Assembly: GCA_963714155.1 (NCBI GenBank)
Contig: OY970236.1
Location: 1,550,001 to 1,614,000 of the forward strand
Direction of reading: 5' to 3'
DNA length: 64,000 bases
Source of the DNA: VRUE01 sp963714155
Lineage (GTDB): Bacteria > Actinomycetota > Thermoleophilia > Solirubrobacterales > 70-9
In this document: one piece after another, positions 1 through 7,811 of the stretch
How positions within the stretch are numbered: the first letter of the stretch is position 1
How the letters are laid out: each line of letters begins with the position of its first letter
Position numbers and translations under genes: made by a program
Notes under the pieces: generated by a model
What the model was told of the DNA's origin: nothing
Seen by the model: the letters and a program-made list of their open reading frames with translations, nothing else
Databases searched by the model: none

Positions 1-93
1 CGGACCGCCTACAAAGGCGGCATGCCGATGACCGAGATCGCGCGGGTGCTGAAGATGAGCCACCAGCGGGTCTCGCAAATCGTTCGGAGCTAG
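1..93 (+). CDS. C-terminal fragment of a helix-turn-helix protein (partial)
   Basis: The reading frame is open from the left edge to a TAG at 91-93 and encodes 30 residues. The motif MTEIARVLKMSHQRVSQIV has the spacing of a helix-turn-helix whose recognition helix is the SHQRVSQIV part, as in the last helix pair of sigma-70 region 4 or of small phage-type regulators. The start and most of the protein lie outside the window, so the family cannot be named. It probably belongs to the accessory stretch that continues to about 4.5 kb. Confidence 0.6.
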   Translation, partial: RTAYKGGMPMTEIARVLKMSHQRVSQIVRS

Positions 94-132
94 CGACGGA
101 ACTTGGCCCCGTCGCCCTTCGGTCTCTTAGAC

Positions 133-903
133 ATGGCGAACCGGGGAAGGTTGAGCAGCGATGCCCTGGATGCCTATGAGAGTTGCGCGGTCGCCTATGA
201 CGACCTGACGGCCCACCATGACTTCGGCCTGTGGCTCGGCAGCCTTATGCCGGAGTTGGAGCGCCACGGCCTTGAGGGAAACCGGTTGCTCGATGTTGCC
301 TGCGGCACCGGCAACAGCTTCCGGGAGATGGCCGCCCGAGGATGGAAGGTCGTCGGCTGCGACGTATCGCCAGCGATGATCGAGTTGGCGAGGAGAAAGG
401 CGGATGATTCTGTGCGTCTTGAGGCCGCTGACATGCGCGAGCTACCGACCTTCGGCAGGTTCGATTTGGTCTGGGCGCTGACCGATCCGCTCAACTACCT
501 GCTCGACGCAGACGAACTGGCGATGGCTTTTGAGGGCATGCGGCGAAATCTTGCTCCTGGGGGTCTGGTCGTCTTCGACCTGAACACGCTCCGCCTGTAC
601 AGGACCGAGTTCGCCGAAACTGAGGTGACCGAGAGCGAGAAGGGTCGTTTGGTCTGGGAAGGACGCACGGCCCGCGATGTTGGGCCGGGCTCGCTTTGTG
701 AGGCCCGGCTTGGATACGAGTCCGACGAGTCAGCCAGCGTCCACCGGCAACGGCACTTCCCAGAGGAGGTTGCGCTAGGCGCTCTCACAGAGAGTGGTTT
801 GGAATGCCTGGACGTATTCGGCCACGTCGAGGATGCAATCTTTGAACAGCCGTTGGACGAACTGAGGCACCTGAAGGCGATCTACGTCGCGAAGAGCGCT
901 TGA
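133..903 (+). CDS. Class I SAM-dependent methyltransferase
   Basis: The 256-residue product is predicted to transfer a methyl group from S-adenosylmethionine to an unknown small acceptor in the cytoplasm. Motif I is LLDVACGTGN, followed by the acidic loop at VVGCDVSPAMIELAR, a motif II-like AADMREL and the post-motif FDLVWALTDPLNYL. This is the fold seen in Methyltransf_25/11-type enzymes. The ATG at 133 was chosen; an in-frame TTG at 103 would add ten residues, and neither has a convincing ribosome-binding site. The gene stands alone between a helix-turn-helix fragment and an oppositely oriented gene, so the substrate cannot be inferred. Confidence 0.8.
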   Translation: MANRGRLSSDALDAYESCAVAYDDLTAHHDFGLWLGSLMPELERHGLEGNRLLDVACGTGNSFREMAARGWKVVGCDVSPAMIELARRKADDSVRLEAADMRELPTFGRFDLVWALTDPLNYLLDADELAMAFEGMRRNLAPGGLVVFDLNTLRLYRTEFAETEVTESEKGRLVWEGRTARDVGPGSLCEARLGYESDESASVHRQRHFPEEVALGALTESGLECLDVFGHVEDAIFEQPLDELRHLKAIYVAKSA

Positions 904-967
904 CGTCCGCTGGCGTGGAGGCCAATGGATAAGAAATTGCGCCAGGTTGCATAGCGGTCCCAGGGAA

Positions 968-1642
968 TTAGCGTGGAGCTTCAAGCCGGTCGGCCGCTGC
1001 GCGCAGTAGCCGGGGGAGTCGCCGCCGCGGCGGCTCTTGCCGCGTGACGTGAAGTCGCGTGGGGTGGAAGCCGCGCCTGGTCATTTGCAGGGCAAGGCAC
1101 TTGCCCCAGAGCCGCCCAAAGCATCTGATGATTTCTTCGATTAAGGCCGAGCGTCGTTCGAGCGTCTGTTCTCCCTCGGGGTTGCTGGGATCGCCGAAAA
1201 CCGTTCGAGTGAGCGCCGCCTCGGGAAACTCAATTACCAGCTTTCCGCCCGGGAAAAGCCCGATCTGCGCTACTTCCTCGGCGCCGCCTTCAATGGTCTC
1301 GCGCAGTTTGTCGTCGTCAACCGACGCGAGGTGGACGGTCCGATGGCGCTCAGCCCCAAAAAGCGTCTCGACCGGCGTTTTGTCCTTGCTCCCAGGTTTC
1401 TTGGCTAGCTTCTCAATGAGCCAGTTGGCATCGTCCTCAGCGTCGGCCTCGGCTACACATTGCCGAACCTCCGGGTAGTCGCGGATCGCTGCCAGGACGC
1501 GCCAGGAGTCGACTAGGCGGGCGATCAGTTGTCGCTGGAGGTAGAGGCTGTGCGCCACCGAGTTTCCCTCGCCGAACAGATTGGCCTTGAGGCGGCTTTC
1601 CATTGAGCCGAGGTCGGCGACCGTCTCGGAGAGCAGGAACAC
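968..1642 (-). CDS. Hypothetical protein, possibly missing its N-terminus
   Basis: I do not recognise this protein. It is mostly helical, with an acidic middle (VAEADAEDDANWLIEKL) and an Arg-rich tail. The only ATG, GTG or TTG in the frame is the GTG at 1642, but the frame stays open and coding-like up to about 1765 (it reads DIFDPDDRVDRF just before the GTG). No start codon exists in that extension. The simplest reading is that the 5' end was lost at a rearrangement junction near 1.7 kb, close to the tRNA fragment at 1873. A non-standard start is the alternative. Confidence 0.5.
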   Translation of the reverse strand: MFLLSETVADLGSMESRLKANLFGEGNSVAHSLYLQRQLIARLVDSWRVLAAIRDYPEVRQCVAEADAEDDANWLIEKLAKKPGSKDKTPVETLFGAERHRTVHLASVDDDKLRETIEGGAEEVAQIGLFPGGKLVIEFPEAALTRTVFGDPSNPEGEQTLERRSALIEEIIRCFGRLWGKCLALQMTRRGFHPTRLHVTRQEPPRRRLPRLLRAAADRLEAPR

Positions 1643-2009
1643 GAAGCGGTCGACCCGATCATCGGGATCGAAAATGTCACACAGCTTCAGCGGGGATATT
1701 TCAGCCGTCAGGCTGATCAGATTAGTCGGGCGGCTCGCTGGCCGCGCCCGGCTCGCGGCGACTACTCACCGGACGCAGATGGCGAAACCGTGTTGCCGAC
1801 GGTGTCGCGAACTGCCAAGAAGCAGACGCAACTGAGCGCAACTACGGGCACAAACGAAACCCGAGGCGTAGGGGAGCGCAGGTTCGAATCCTGCCGGCCC
1901 CACTAGTAGAGCCAAATATCGCAGGGTGCTCATGCGAATATCTCCGGAAGGGACGCCGGGGTAGATGAGATAATCGAAGGGGGTATGTCGACGTCATTGC
2001 CAATTGCTG
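1643..2009. other. Non-coding stretch holding an att-like tRNA scar
   Basis: No convincing gene is seen here apart from the headless extension of the leftward gene up to about 1765. The stretch contains the tRNA 3'-end fragment at 1873-1903. The rest shows no clear promoter or repeat. Confidence 0.4.
1873..1903 (+). other. tRNA 3'-end fragment, att-like (copy A)
   Basis: The segment contains a T-arm (GCAGG stem, TTCGAAT loop, CCTGC stem) followed by an acceptor 3' strand CGGCCCC and an A discriminator. The matching 5' acceptor strand GGGGCCG is absent upstream, so this is not a working tRNA gene. Such 3' fragments are the usual residue of integration into a tRNA gene by a tyrosine recombinase. 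It matches copy B at 4507 in 28 of 31 positions, but one difference lies in the acceptor stem, so the two may derive from different tRNA genes. Confidence 0.65.
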
Positions 2010-3674
2010 ATGCCTGCTAGGACTGAACCCTTCGAGGTAGATGAGGCTCTGCTCGCCGACTATGAAGCGACGGGCTCGGGATTCGCCTCATCGACTTTCA
2101 AGCCAAAGGCGTCCGCGGTTCGCCGGCTCTGCTTCGAGTGGTCCTTTGGCTCGGGCTATGACCATGAAGCTGGTGCCGAAGAGGTCGAGGACGGGGCTCC
2201 GGTCCGCGTCGTCTACGCGGAGCAGTGCTGGCCAGCCGACGACGCGGTATGGGGTCTAGCGTTCCCTGGCGTAACGTGTGACGGCGACGTTCTGCGGCTC
2301 GTTCGTTACGAAGTGATGGCCGCCGCCTATCGAATGGACTTTGATCACGGGCTTGCGGGTGTCTATGCGCGTAGGGCTACGGCGATTCGCGCCTGGCTCC
2401 GCCGGAAGACCGGGAAGTGCTATCGAGTGATCGTGACCGAGGACGATCTCCCAACCGACGATGTGCACCTCTATTGGTCCGATTCACTTGCGGTTGAGGG
2501 CGACACCCTCGGCGCCATCCTCGCTGAGCAGCGGGCAGGCCAGGAGCGCCGAGCGGGTCGGACGACTGAGGCGGATCAATTCGAGCGGGAGGCTTGCCAT
2601 CGGCGCAAATGGGCGAGAGACAGACACGACAACGCCGTCGCCCCTCTCTTCCGTGAGCTTTACTCCTTTCCGCCCCAGGAGCGACGAGGGTCATGCCATC
2701 GGATCGCGAGACCTAGGGCCGCGAGAAGCCGATGTGCTCGTCATCGGGGTTCCCGGCGCGTGGCAAGCCAGCCGTCCGGTGGGGGAGGTGATCCCCCCGA
2801 TGCAGGGGGCGACCCACCACCACGATCGAGGCCGATCCTTGACCGGATCGGCCTCGTCCTTATTGCACTGGCGACGCTCGGCGCGGTCTGCAGCGCACCC
2901 GTCAGCATTGCGTCCCCCTCCACCTTGGACGGTGCCATAGTGAAGTCCTCTGAAACTCGCGGGGAGGACTTCCTGTACCCCTCACTGCGTCCCTTCAAGC
3001 CGGCTCCGGAATCTAGATTTCGGCAGCTTCAGCCAGAGTCGCGCTCGATGGCAGAGGCACTCTTCGATGACCCCCGGCGGTTCGCCGACGACAGATATCA
3101 GGCCGTGAGCGATTACCACGATTGGTGGTCAGGCGTCGCTTTCCACATCCTTGAGCGCAGCGCAGATGCGTACGACCCGCACGACGCCTGGCTCGCCGAC
3201 AACCTTGGCCCCCGCATCGCAGAAACTCTCGACGATGAAGAAATGTTGTCACTGTTGCGGGCTCTTCTTGACGGGAACATCTCCGCAGCTACGAGTTGCA
3301 TTGCCCGCGTCGCCCGGCACAGTGAACGAGCCGCCCTCAAGCATCGCCACGACAGTTTCGATGCGTACGAATTGCGTCGCATGGCGAACGGGGAACTCCG
3401 GATCATTATGGATCAGAGGCATGCATCCAGGCTCAAGTCGCGGTCGCGACGTGGTCCGTCCTCCGTGCTGTTGGTTTCTCAGAGGACCAGGGGTCGCAGC
3501 CGCGCCTCCCGTGGTTCGGCAGTGCGCTCGCGTGGCTCCCGTCGGGCCACAAGTCGCTGCGCCGGAGGTGGATCCTCCGGTGACGACCCTGGAGGCTCTG
3601 ACGAGCCCCCTGGCGGGGGGCGCGAGCTCCATCCCTATGTAGGCGTCCTCGCGTCGGCAGGAGCCGGCCGATGA
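2010..3674 (+). CDS. Element-borne hypothetical reading frame, probably a mosaic of two genes
   Basis: The frame is open for about 550 codons but its composition changes along its length. Residues 1-220 look like a real acidic globular protein (VIVTEDDLPTDDVHLYW). About residues 225-275 turn into Arg/Pro-rich sequence typical of an out-of-frame reading. A strong terminator hairpin sits inside at 2827-2856. A hydrophobic segment follows, then a second coding-like part that could start at GTG 2940 (residues SMAEALFDDPRRFADDRY). The end again looks out of frame. The stop overlaps the next gene's ATG (ATGA, 3671-3674). I would treat this as two decayed or separate genes joined by chance. Function is unknown. 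Confidence 0.4.
   Translation: MPARTEPFEVDEALLADYEATGSGFASSTFKPKASAVRRLCFEWSFGSGYDHEAGAEEVEDGAPVRVVYAEQCWPADDAVWGLAFPGVTCDGDVLRLVRYEVMAAAYRMDFDHGLAGVYARRATAIRAWLRRKTGKCYRVIVTEDDLPTDDVHLYWSDSLAVEGDTLGAILAEQRAGQERRAGRTTEADQFEREACHRRKWARDRHDNAVAPLFRELYSFPPQERRGSCHRIARPRAARSRCARHRGSRRVASQPSGGGGDPPDAGGDPPPRSRPILDRIGLVLIALATLGAVCSAPVSIASPSTLDGAIVKSSETRGEDFLYPSLRPFKPAPESRFRQLQPESRSMAEALFDDPRRFADDRYQAVSDYHDWWSGVAFHILERSADAYDPHDAWLADNLGPRIAETLDDEEMLSLLRALLDGNISAATSCIARVARHSERAALKHRHDSFDAYELRRMANGELRIIMDQRHASRLKSRSRRGPSSVLLVSQRTRGRSRASRGSAVRSRGSRRATSRCAGGGSSGDDPGGSDEPPGGGRELHPYVGVLASAGAGR
2827..2864 (+). terminator. Rho-independent-type terminator inside an open frame
   Basis: A perfect 12-bp inverted repeat (arms 2827-2838 and 2845-2856; arm CGAGGCCGATCC) encloses a 6-base loop and is followed by TCCTTATT. 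Its position inside a long open frame argues that a transcript, and therefore a gene, ends just before it. Confidence 0.6.
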
Positions 3675-4321
3675 CCGGCTTTGGCGGGAGCCAACTGCTG
3701 ACTGCCAACGAGGTGGCTACTCGCTGGCAGGTGTCGACAGCCCATGTCTACAACCTCACTCGCGAAGGTCGGCTTCCTTGTGTTGAGCTTGGTCGGTGTC
3801 GTCGCTACGGGCTTGGTGCCGTGGAAGCGTTTGAGATGGCCGGCGGGACATCAGATCGAAAGGGAGTGCAGTCCATCCCTGCGGAGGGCCCTGAGGCCAG
3901 ATCGCAAGGACGGGCTGAAAGCCATTCCGCCGAAAATATGGGAGCGCAGTCGGGGGAAGGCGAGCACGGCGGCGCGCGTATTTGGCTCTTGAAGCCACTG
4001 CCCGAGGTGGCTCGGGATTGGATCGCAGTCTTCTTTCCGGTCGTGCAGATTGCGCTTGTCCTTTCGGGGCAACTCCTCACCACGCCAGCCGAGACGATCC
4101 AGATTCAAATTCGAAACATTACGATCTATTCGGCGCGGCAGCCGTTCGGAAATTCGCGAGGCTCTGAGCGAAGTGAGGCGGCGGATGCGGCGAGTCACGG
4201 CTCGTGTCCGCGCTTGTTCAGCGCAATCGACCCAGTCGGATTGGGCGTTCCTTGTCTGAATCAGTTTGGCTCGGTGACCCGGCCGACCGTTGAGAATCAC
4301 GATCCCGTATCTAAGAGGTAG
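3671..4321 (+). CDS. Excisionase-like helix-turn-helix protein with unrelated C-terminal tail
   Basis: Residues 9-56 form a winged helix of the excisionase/MerR-type HTH_17 family. LLTANEVATRWQVSTAHVYN is the helix-turn-helix, and GRLPCVELGRCRRYGLGAVEAF is the wing with its basic patch and final helix. Proteins of this family direct excision or control replication of integrated elements. The remaining 150 residues are low in recognisable structure apart from a hydrophobic run (WIAVFFPVVQIALVL) and may be a non-native extension from a damaged stop codon. The gene overlaps the previous frame by ATGA and lies 190 bases before the tRNA fragment at 4507, the expected neighbourhood for an xis gene. 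No integrase gene is visible. Confidence 0.6.
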   Translation: MTGFGGSQLLTANEVATRWQVSTAHVYNLTREGRLPCVELGRCRRYGLGAVEAFEMAGGTSDRKGVQSIPAEGPEARSQGRAESHSAENMGAQSGEGEHGGARIWLLKPLPEVARDWIAVFFPVVQIALVLSGQLLTTPAETIQIQIRNITIYSARQPFGNSRGSERSEAADAASHGSCPRLFSAIDPVGLGVPCLNQFGSVTRPTVENHDPVSKR

Positions 4322-4637
4322 CCCGAATGACTGCGGATAGCCATATGCGAGATGCCGTTGAAGGAGAGAGGACTTGAAGTCGGCGATCTTTGGTCCCGAA
4401 ATTGGTCCCCGACTCCACCGAACTCAGCCGAACTCCTTGGATGTAGTTCGCTCTATCAGGCCAGATTCGCCTCTATAGACAACTTCCGGCCCGACTCACA
4501 ATCCGTGGAGCGCAGGTTCGAGTCCTGCCCGCCCCATAGGAGGACGAACCGATGTCGCTTTTCGCGCGGAACGGGTGCGAGCGCCATGTCGCCGAAGCCC
4601 CAGGGACGAATCCGGGTGGAGGGGAGATAATCCGCGC
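4322..4637. other. Intergenic stretch ending an integrated element
   Basis: No coding region is supported. The stretch carries the tRNA 3'-end fragment at 4507-4537. Just before it an anticodon-loop-like CTCACAA (4495-4501) is flanked by poorly paired stems, as in the decayed 3' half of a tRNA. A good ribosome-binding site (GGAGGGGAG) for the cupin gene lies at its right end. Confidence 0.45.
4507..4537 (+). other. tRNA 3'-end fragment, att-like (copy B)
   Basis: T-arm GCAGG, TTCGAGT, CCTGC is followed by acceptor strand CCGCCCC and A. No complementary GGGGCGG is found upstream, so the 5' half is missing. With copy A at 1873 it brackets a 2.6-kb stretch that carries an excisionase-like gene. 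Because the tRNA sense strand is +, the intact target gene would be expected to the left of the window. Confidence 0.65.
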
Positions 4638-5123
4638 ATGGCAAATGCATACCAGCCGGACTTCGATGCGGATCAGGACCGTGAGGGCTTCACCTACCGG
4701 CGCGCCAAACTGGGCCAGCAGGCCAAGTCCGAGAAGCTTGGAGCAAGTCTCTATGAGATCCCGCCTGGCCAGGCGACCTTTCCGTACCACGCCCACAGCG
4801 CCAACGAGGAGATGCTCATCGTGCTCAGCGGCCAGCCGCACCTGCGCACGCCGGATGGGTGGCGCGAGCTGGCCGAGGGGGAGGTCGTCGCGTTTCGGGT
4901 CGGCGAAGGCGGCGCGCACCAGCTCCAGAATCGAGGCGCTCAACCCGCTCGCGTGCTGGTGGTCAGCACGATGATCGCTCCCGAGGTGAATCTCTATCCG
5001 GATACTGGCAAGTTGGTGGCGGCGACTCGGGCTCCCGGAGCCTCAGACGAGGGATTCCAGGAGGCCTACCGGCGAGAGCAGGCGACGGACTATTGGACCG
5101 ATGAGGAGCCGCCAGATTCATAG
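4638..5123 (+). CDS. Cupin-domain protein
   Basis: This 161-residue protein has a single cupin barrel. The metal-site motif 1 is FPYHAHSANEEMLIVLSG (His, His, Glu) and motif 2 is GEVVAFRVGEGGAHQLQNRG. Small cupins of this type bind a divalent metal and either act on or sense small molecules, and the substrate is not readable here. The ATG at 4638 follows GGAGGGGAG at a suitable distance, so it was preferred to an upstream GTG-type frame opening. The C-terminal tail is acidic. The gene is the first chromosomal gene after the tRNA scar and faces a VOC-family gene tail to tail. Confidence 0.8.
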   Translation: MANAYQPDFDADQDREGFTYRRAKLGQQAKSEKLGASLYEIPPGQATFPYHAHSANEEMLIVLSGQPHLRTPDGWRELAEGEVVAFRVGEGGAHQLQNRGAQPARVLVVSTMIAPEVNLYPDTGKLVAATRAPGASDEGFQEAYRREQATDYWTDEEPPDS

Positions 5124-5200
5124 CCGTCGAACTGCTCCTCTCGCGTGAAGATGACAGCGTGAGATGTCGTGATTTTGGCCTCTACTCACTTAGGACCGGG

Positions 5201-5635
5201 TCAGCGGGTCCAGCAGAAAATCTCGACTCGGATTCCATCGGGATCGAAGACGAAGAACGCGTAGTAGCCGGGCTCGTCGCGATCTTCCTCCGGCGGGAAG
5301 TGAACATTTGCGCCGCTCGCTAGACAGCGTGCGTGCGCCTCATCGACCTCCTCCCGTCGGTCAACCTCGAAGGCGAAGTGCTCGATTCCAACCCCGTAGT
5401 AGCGATGCGCGGCGCCATCTGCCTGGCGGATCCCGAGCATCGAGGAGTCCGTCCCGGGCTCTTGGGACCCTGTCGCGGCATCCTTGAGGTACACGACCTC
5501 CTCGGTTCCTCGGTAGCTCGGATACCGAACGCTTTCTTCCCAGCCGAGCGGGCCGAGCAGGTCGAGATAGAAGGCGAGGGACCGTGCAACGTCGGCAACT
5601 GCCAGATCGAGGTGATGGATTCCTCGTGATGGCAT
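5201..5635 (-). CDS. VOC-family (glyoxalase/bleomycin-resistance fold) protein
   Basis: The 144-residue protein shows the two beta-alpha-beta-beta-beta modules of the vicinal-oxygen-chelate fold. It begins GIHHLDLAVADVARSLAFY, the usual first module with a metal-ligand His. It continues with IEHFAFEV at the start of the second module and ends FFVFDPDGIRVEIF, where the Glu is the usual last ligand. The family includes lyases, dioxygenases and resistance proteins, so the reaction cannot be assigned. The gene is monocistronic, with its 3' end facing the cupin gene. Confidence 0.85.
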   Translation of the reverse strand: MPSRGIHHLDLAVADVARSLAFYLDLLGPLGWEESVRYPSYRGTEEVVYLKDAATGSQEPGTDSSMLGIRQADGAAHRYYGVGIEHFAFEVDRREEVDEAHARCLASGANVHFPPEEDRDEPGYYAFFVFDPDGIRVEIFCWTR

Positions 5636-5837
5636 CGCCCACCGAGTCTAAATCAGCGTGGGGTGAGCTGGAAGGGGGAGGCCTCCCTCCAGGGCCACCA
5701 TCGGCCGAGTGCTCATCAGGCGCAGCATCGCTCGGCGAAGCGGCTTCTGGGGTGTCGCGGGGTCGACGTGGGGAAGAGTGCGTTGGGTTGCCATCTGGGC
5801 CTCCGGCGTTATGTGGTCGATGGGCTAGGCTCGTCGC

Positions 5838-5858
5838 AGGCGCAGCGTCGTTGCGCCT
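5838..5858. promoter_or_regulatory. Small inverted repeat upstream of the SET-domain gene
   Basis: A perfect 7-bp inverted repeat AGGCGCA / TGCGCCT with a 7-base spacer lies about 20 bases before the start of the SET-domain gene. It could be an operator or an RNA hairpin. No U-rich tail follows, so a terminator is less likely. Confidence 0.25.
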
Positions 5859-5879
5859 AAACAATTGAGAGGCGGTCCC

Positions 5880-6362
5880 TTGGATCCTGTCGGATATGAG
5901 CTTTGTACTCCCGAAGGCGGCAAGGGCGGTGGTGTTCGCGCGACGCGTGGCTTCGAGGCCGGTGAGACGGTGATGGTTGGATTCCTCGAAGGCGAGGTCG
6001 CCCGCAACGACTCGCACGCGACTCAGGTGAGCCGCACCAAGTGGGCCCGGCACGGTGGCCTGGGGCCCAAGGTCAACCATTCCTGCAGCCCTAACTGTGG
6101 GGTCGAGCTGAACGAGACGGGCGCCTGTGATTTCGTCGCCCGGCAGCCGATTGCCAGCGGCGAAGAGATCACCTTCGACTACGCGATGCGCAACTACTCG
6201 GTCGAGCATTTTCCCGGTGGCTGCCTTTGCGGGGCGGATATCTGCCGCGGCTCGGTGACCGGCTGGAAGGACCTCTCCGCCGAGCGCAAAGCCGACTACG
6301 AGGGTCTGGTCGCGCCCTACCTGCTCGAGATCGATCAGGAGCTGGCGGGCGCGGTGGCTTAG
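5880..6362 (+). CDS. SET-domain protein (putative lysine methyltransferase)
   Basis: The 160-residue protein carries the hallmarks of a SET methyltransferase. These are the SAM-binding NHSCSPNC (residues 66-73), the catalytic GEEITFDYAM with its Tyr near residue 101, and a post-SET-like cysteine cluster CLCGADICRG followed by a Trp. SET enzymes methylate protein lysines; bacterial members are scattered and their targets mostly unknown. TTG 5880 was chosen because GAGAGGCGG lies just upstream; TTG 5865 has no such site. It is followed 10 bases later by a small metallopeptidase-like gene on the same strand, which may share its transcript. Confidence 0.85.
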   Translation: MDPVGYELCTPEGGKGGGVRATRGFEAGETVMVGFLEGEVARNDSHATQVSRTKWARHGGLGPKVNHSCSPNCGVELNETGACDFVARQPIASGEEITFDYAMRNYSVEHFPGGCLCGADICRGSVTGWKDLSAERKADYEGLVAPYLLEIDQELAGAVA

Positions 6363-6372
6363 CGTTTGGGGG

Positions 6373-6702
6373 GTGCCCGATGCCCCCGAGTCAGAGGAGT
6401 TCGAGTCGTTGGTCGCCGATGCGATCGACGGGCTGCCGGAGCAATTCCAGAAAGTGCTGGAGAAGGTCGCCGTGGTGATCTCCGACCTGGGGACCGAGGT
6501 CCACGCCTACGGTCAGTACTTCGGCGATGGCCTGGCGCATGAACGCTACGAGGACCGGATCGTCATCTACCGCGACACGCTGGAACGCGACTTCGGACAC
6601 GACAGGGGTCTGCTTGCCCGTCAGGTCGAGCAGACCCTGCGCCACGAGCTGGCCCATCACCTCGGCTGGGACGAGGAGGGCGTTGGAGGCCTAGGGCTCT
6701 GA
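6373..6702 (+). CDS. Small metallopeptidase-family (zincin-like) protein
   Basis: This 109-residue acidic protein ends in RHELAHHLGWDE, an HExxH zinc motif (His91, Glu92, His95) in the context of the bacterial metallopeptidase family COG3824 (Zincin_1). Members of this size are widespread in actinobacteria and their substrate is unknown. The GTG start at 6373 is preceded by a G-rich ribosome site and lies ten bases after the SET-domain stop. Its last 12 bases overlap the 3' end of the opposing membrane-protein gene. Confidence 0.8.
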   Translation: MPDAPESEEFESLVADAIDGLPEQFQKVLEKVAVVISDLGTEVHAYGQYFGDGLAHERYEDRIVIYRDTLERDFGHDRGLLARQVEQTLRHELAHHLGWDEEGVGGLGL

Positions 6703-7788
6703 GCCCGAGCGCCGTTTCCTGAGCTCGCGGCTGCGCTCCTTCGCCTCGCCGTAGGAGGACTCGACCAGCTGCTTGCCGCCGGACCAGCCGAAGACCCAGG
6801 AGACGAGGGCGATCGCGAAGATCACGTCCCAGGCGGAGATGATCAGCTGCTGGCCGATCGAGTAGGCGGTGGCGGTCTTGGCCGAGGTCGAGCCGGAGAG
6901 CGCGGCCGAGTTCATCGCCTGGGTGACGCCGACCCCACCCGGGGTGGCGGAGACGCTGTTGGAGACCGAGTTCGATGCGGTCACGGTGGCGACGTTCTCG
7001 AAGGTGACCGGGATCGAGTAGGCGCCGAGGAAGACGGCGACGATGGCGAGCCGGGCCGCGTAGCTGCCGAGCACCGGCAGGAAGAGGCGGGTGAGGGTGC
7101 GACGCGGGGAGCGCAGGATCGCCCCACCGTTGACCAACTGCTGCCGGAGTTTCTCCAGGCGCTCCCAGAAGATGCGGGCAAGCAGGACGAGGAGGACGAT
7201 CGCGCCGATCAGGAGCATGACCACCAGCCCGGTGTGGTCGGCGAGGAAGCCGAGCTTGATCGAGAACGAGCCGCTGATGGTGAGGAAGAGGTAGAGGTAG
7301 AGGGCGACGTTGAGGACCGAGAAGGGGATCTTCTCGACGATCAGGCCGGAGAAGACGAGGGGGAAAGTCGCCCCGGCGATCAGGGTGGTGAACATCACCA
7401 GCATCACGAAGGTGCCGAGGTTGGCCGGCAGGAAGCCGTTGAGCGCTACGGCCGCCGCGTAGCAAGCGAGGATGAGCCGGAACGGCATAACCGCGGACGG
7501 AAGCGCGGCGCGCAGGATGCCGTACCAGGCGAGCGCGGCGAGGCTCGTCTGCGCGCTCTCCAGTGCAACGCCGGCGACGATCGCCCAGGGCGGCACCTCA
7601 GCGACCTTGTCGAGGAGATCGTCGATCCACTCGAAGGCCGGCACGCCGAGCAGCTCGAGCAGGCCAAGCAGGAGCGCAACCGCGCCAAGCCAAAGTGCGA
7701 TGCGCGCGAGCCGGCCCCTCACCGGCGGCACCCTAGTCAAACCATGCCGGCTGGCCGAGCGCCGCCGACGATGCAAAGATCGCCGCAT
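6691..7788 (-). CDS. Integral membrane protein of the lysylphosphatidylglycerol synthase TM / UPF0104 type
   Basis: The protein has about eight hydrophobic segments, for example LALWLGAVALLLGLLELLG and LIGAIVLLVLLARIFW. It also has the conserved signature region TASNSVSNSVSATPGGVGVTQ, where the PGGVG is characteristic of the LPG_synthase_TM / YbhN family. Members act as lipid flippases or as membrane halves of aminoacyl-lipid synthases. Without the soluble transferase domain the role here is open. The start at 7788 adds a very basic leader (MRRSLHRRRRSASR); a GTG near 7731 would give a more usual N-terminus. Confidence 0.75.
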   Translation of the reverse strand: MRRSLHRRRRSASRHGLTRVPPVRGRLARIALWLGAVALLLGLLELLGVPAFEWIDDLLDKVAEVPPWAIVAGVALESAQTSLAALAWYGILRAALPSAVMPFRLILACYAAAVALNGFLPANLGTFVMLVMFTTLIAGATFPLVFSGLIVEKIPFSVLNVALYLYLFLTISGSFSIKLGFLADHTGLVVMLLIGAIVLLVLLARIFWERLEKLRQQLVNGGAILRSPRRTLTRLFLPVLGSYAARLAIVAVFLGAYSIPVTFENVATVTASNSVSNSVSATPGGVGVTQAMNSAALSGSTSAKTATAYSIGQQLIISAWDVIFAIALVSWVFGWSGGKQLVESSYGEAKERSRELRKRRSGSEP

Positions 7789-7811
7789 TCACACGACTGA
7801 GAGGAGCTGAT

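Noticed and set aside
4456..4943. Leftward open frames reading GGQDSNLRSTDCESGR and GAGRTRTCAPRIVSR
   Set aside because: These phrases are the well-known spurious translations of the antisense strand of tRNA 3' ends. They support the tRNA scar at 4507, not a protein.
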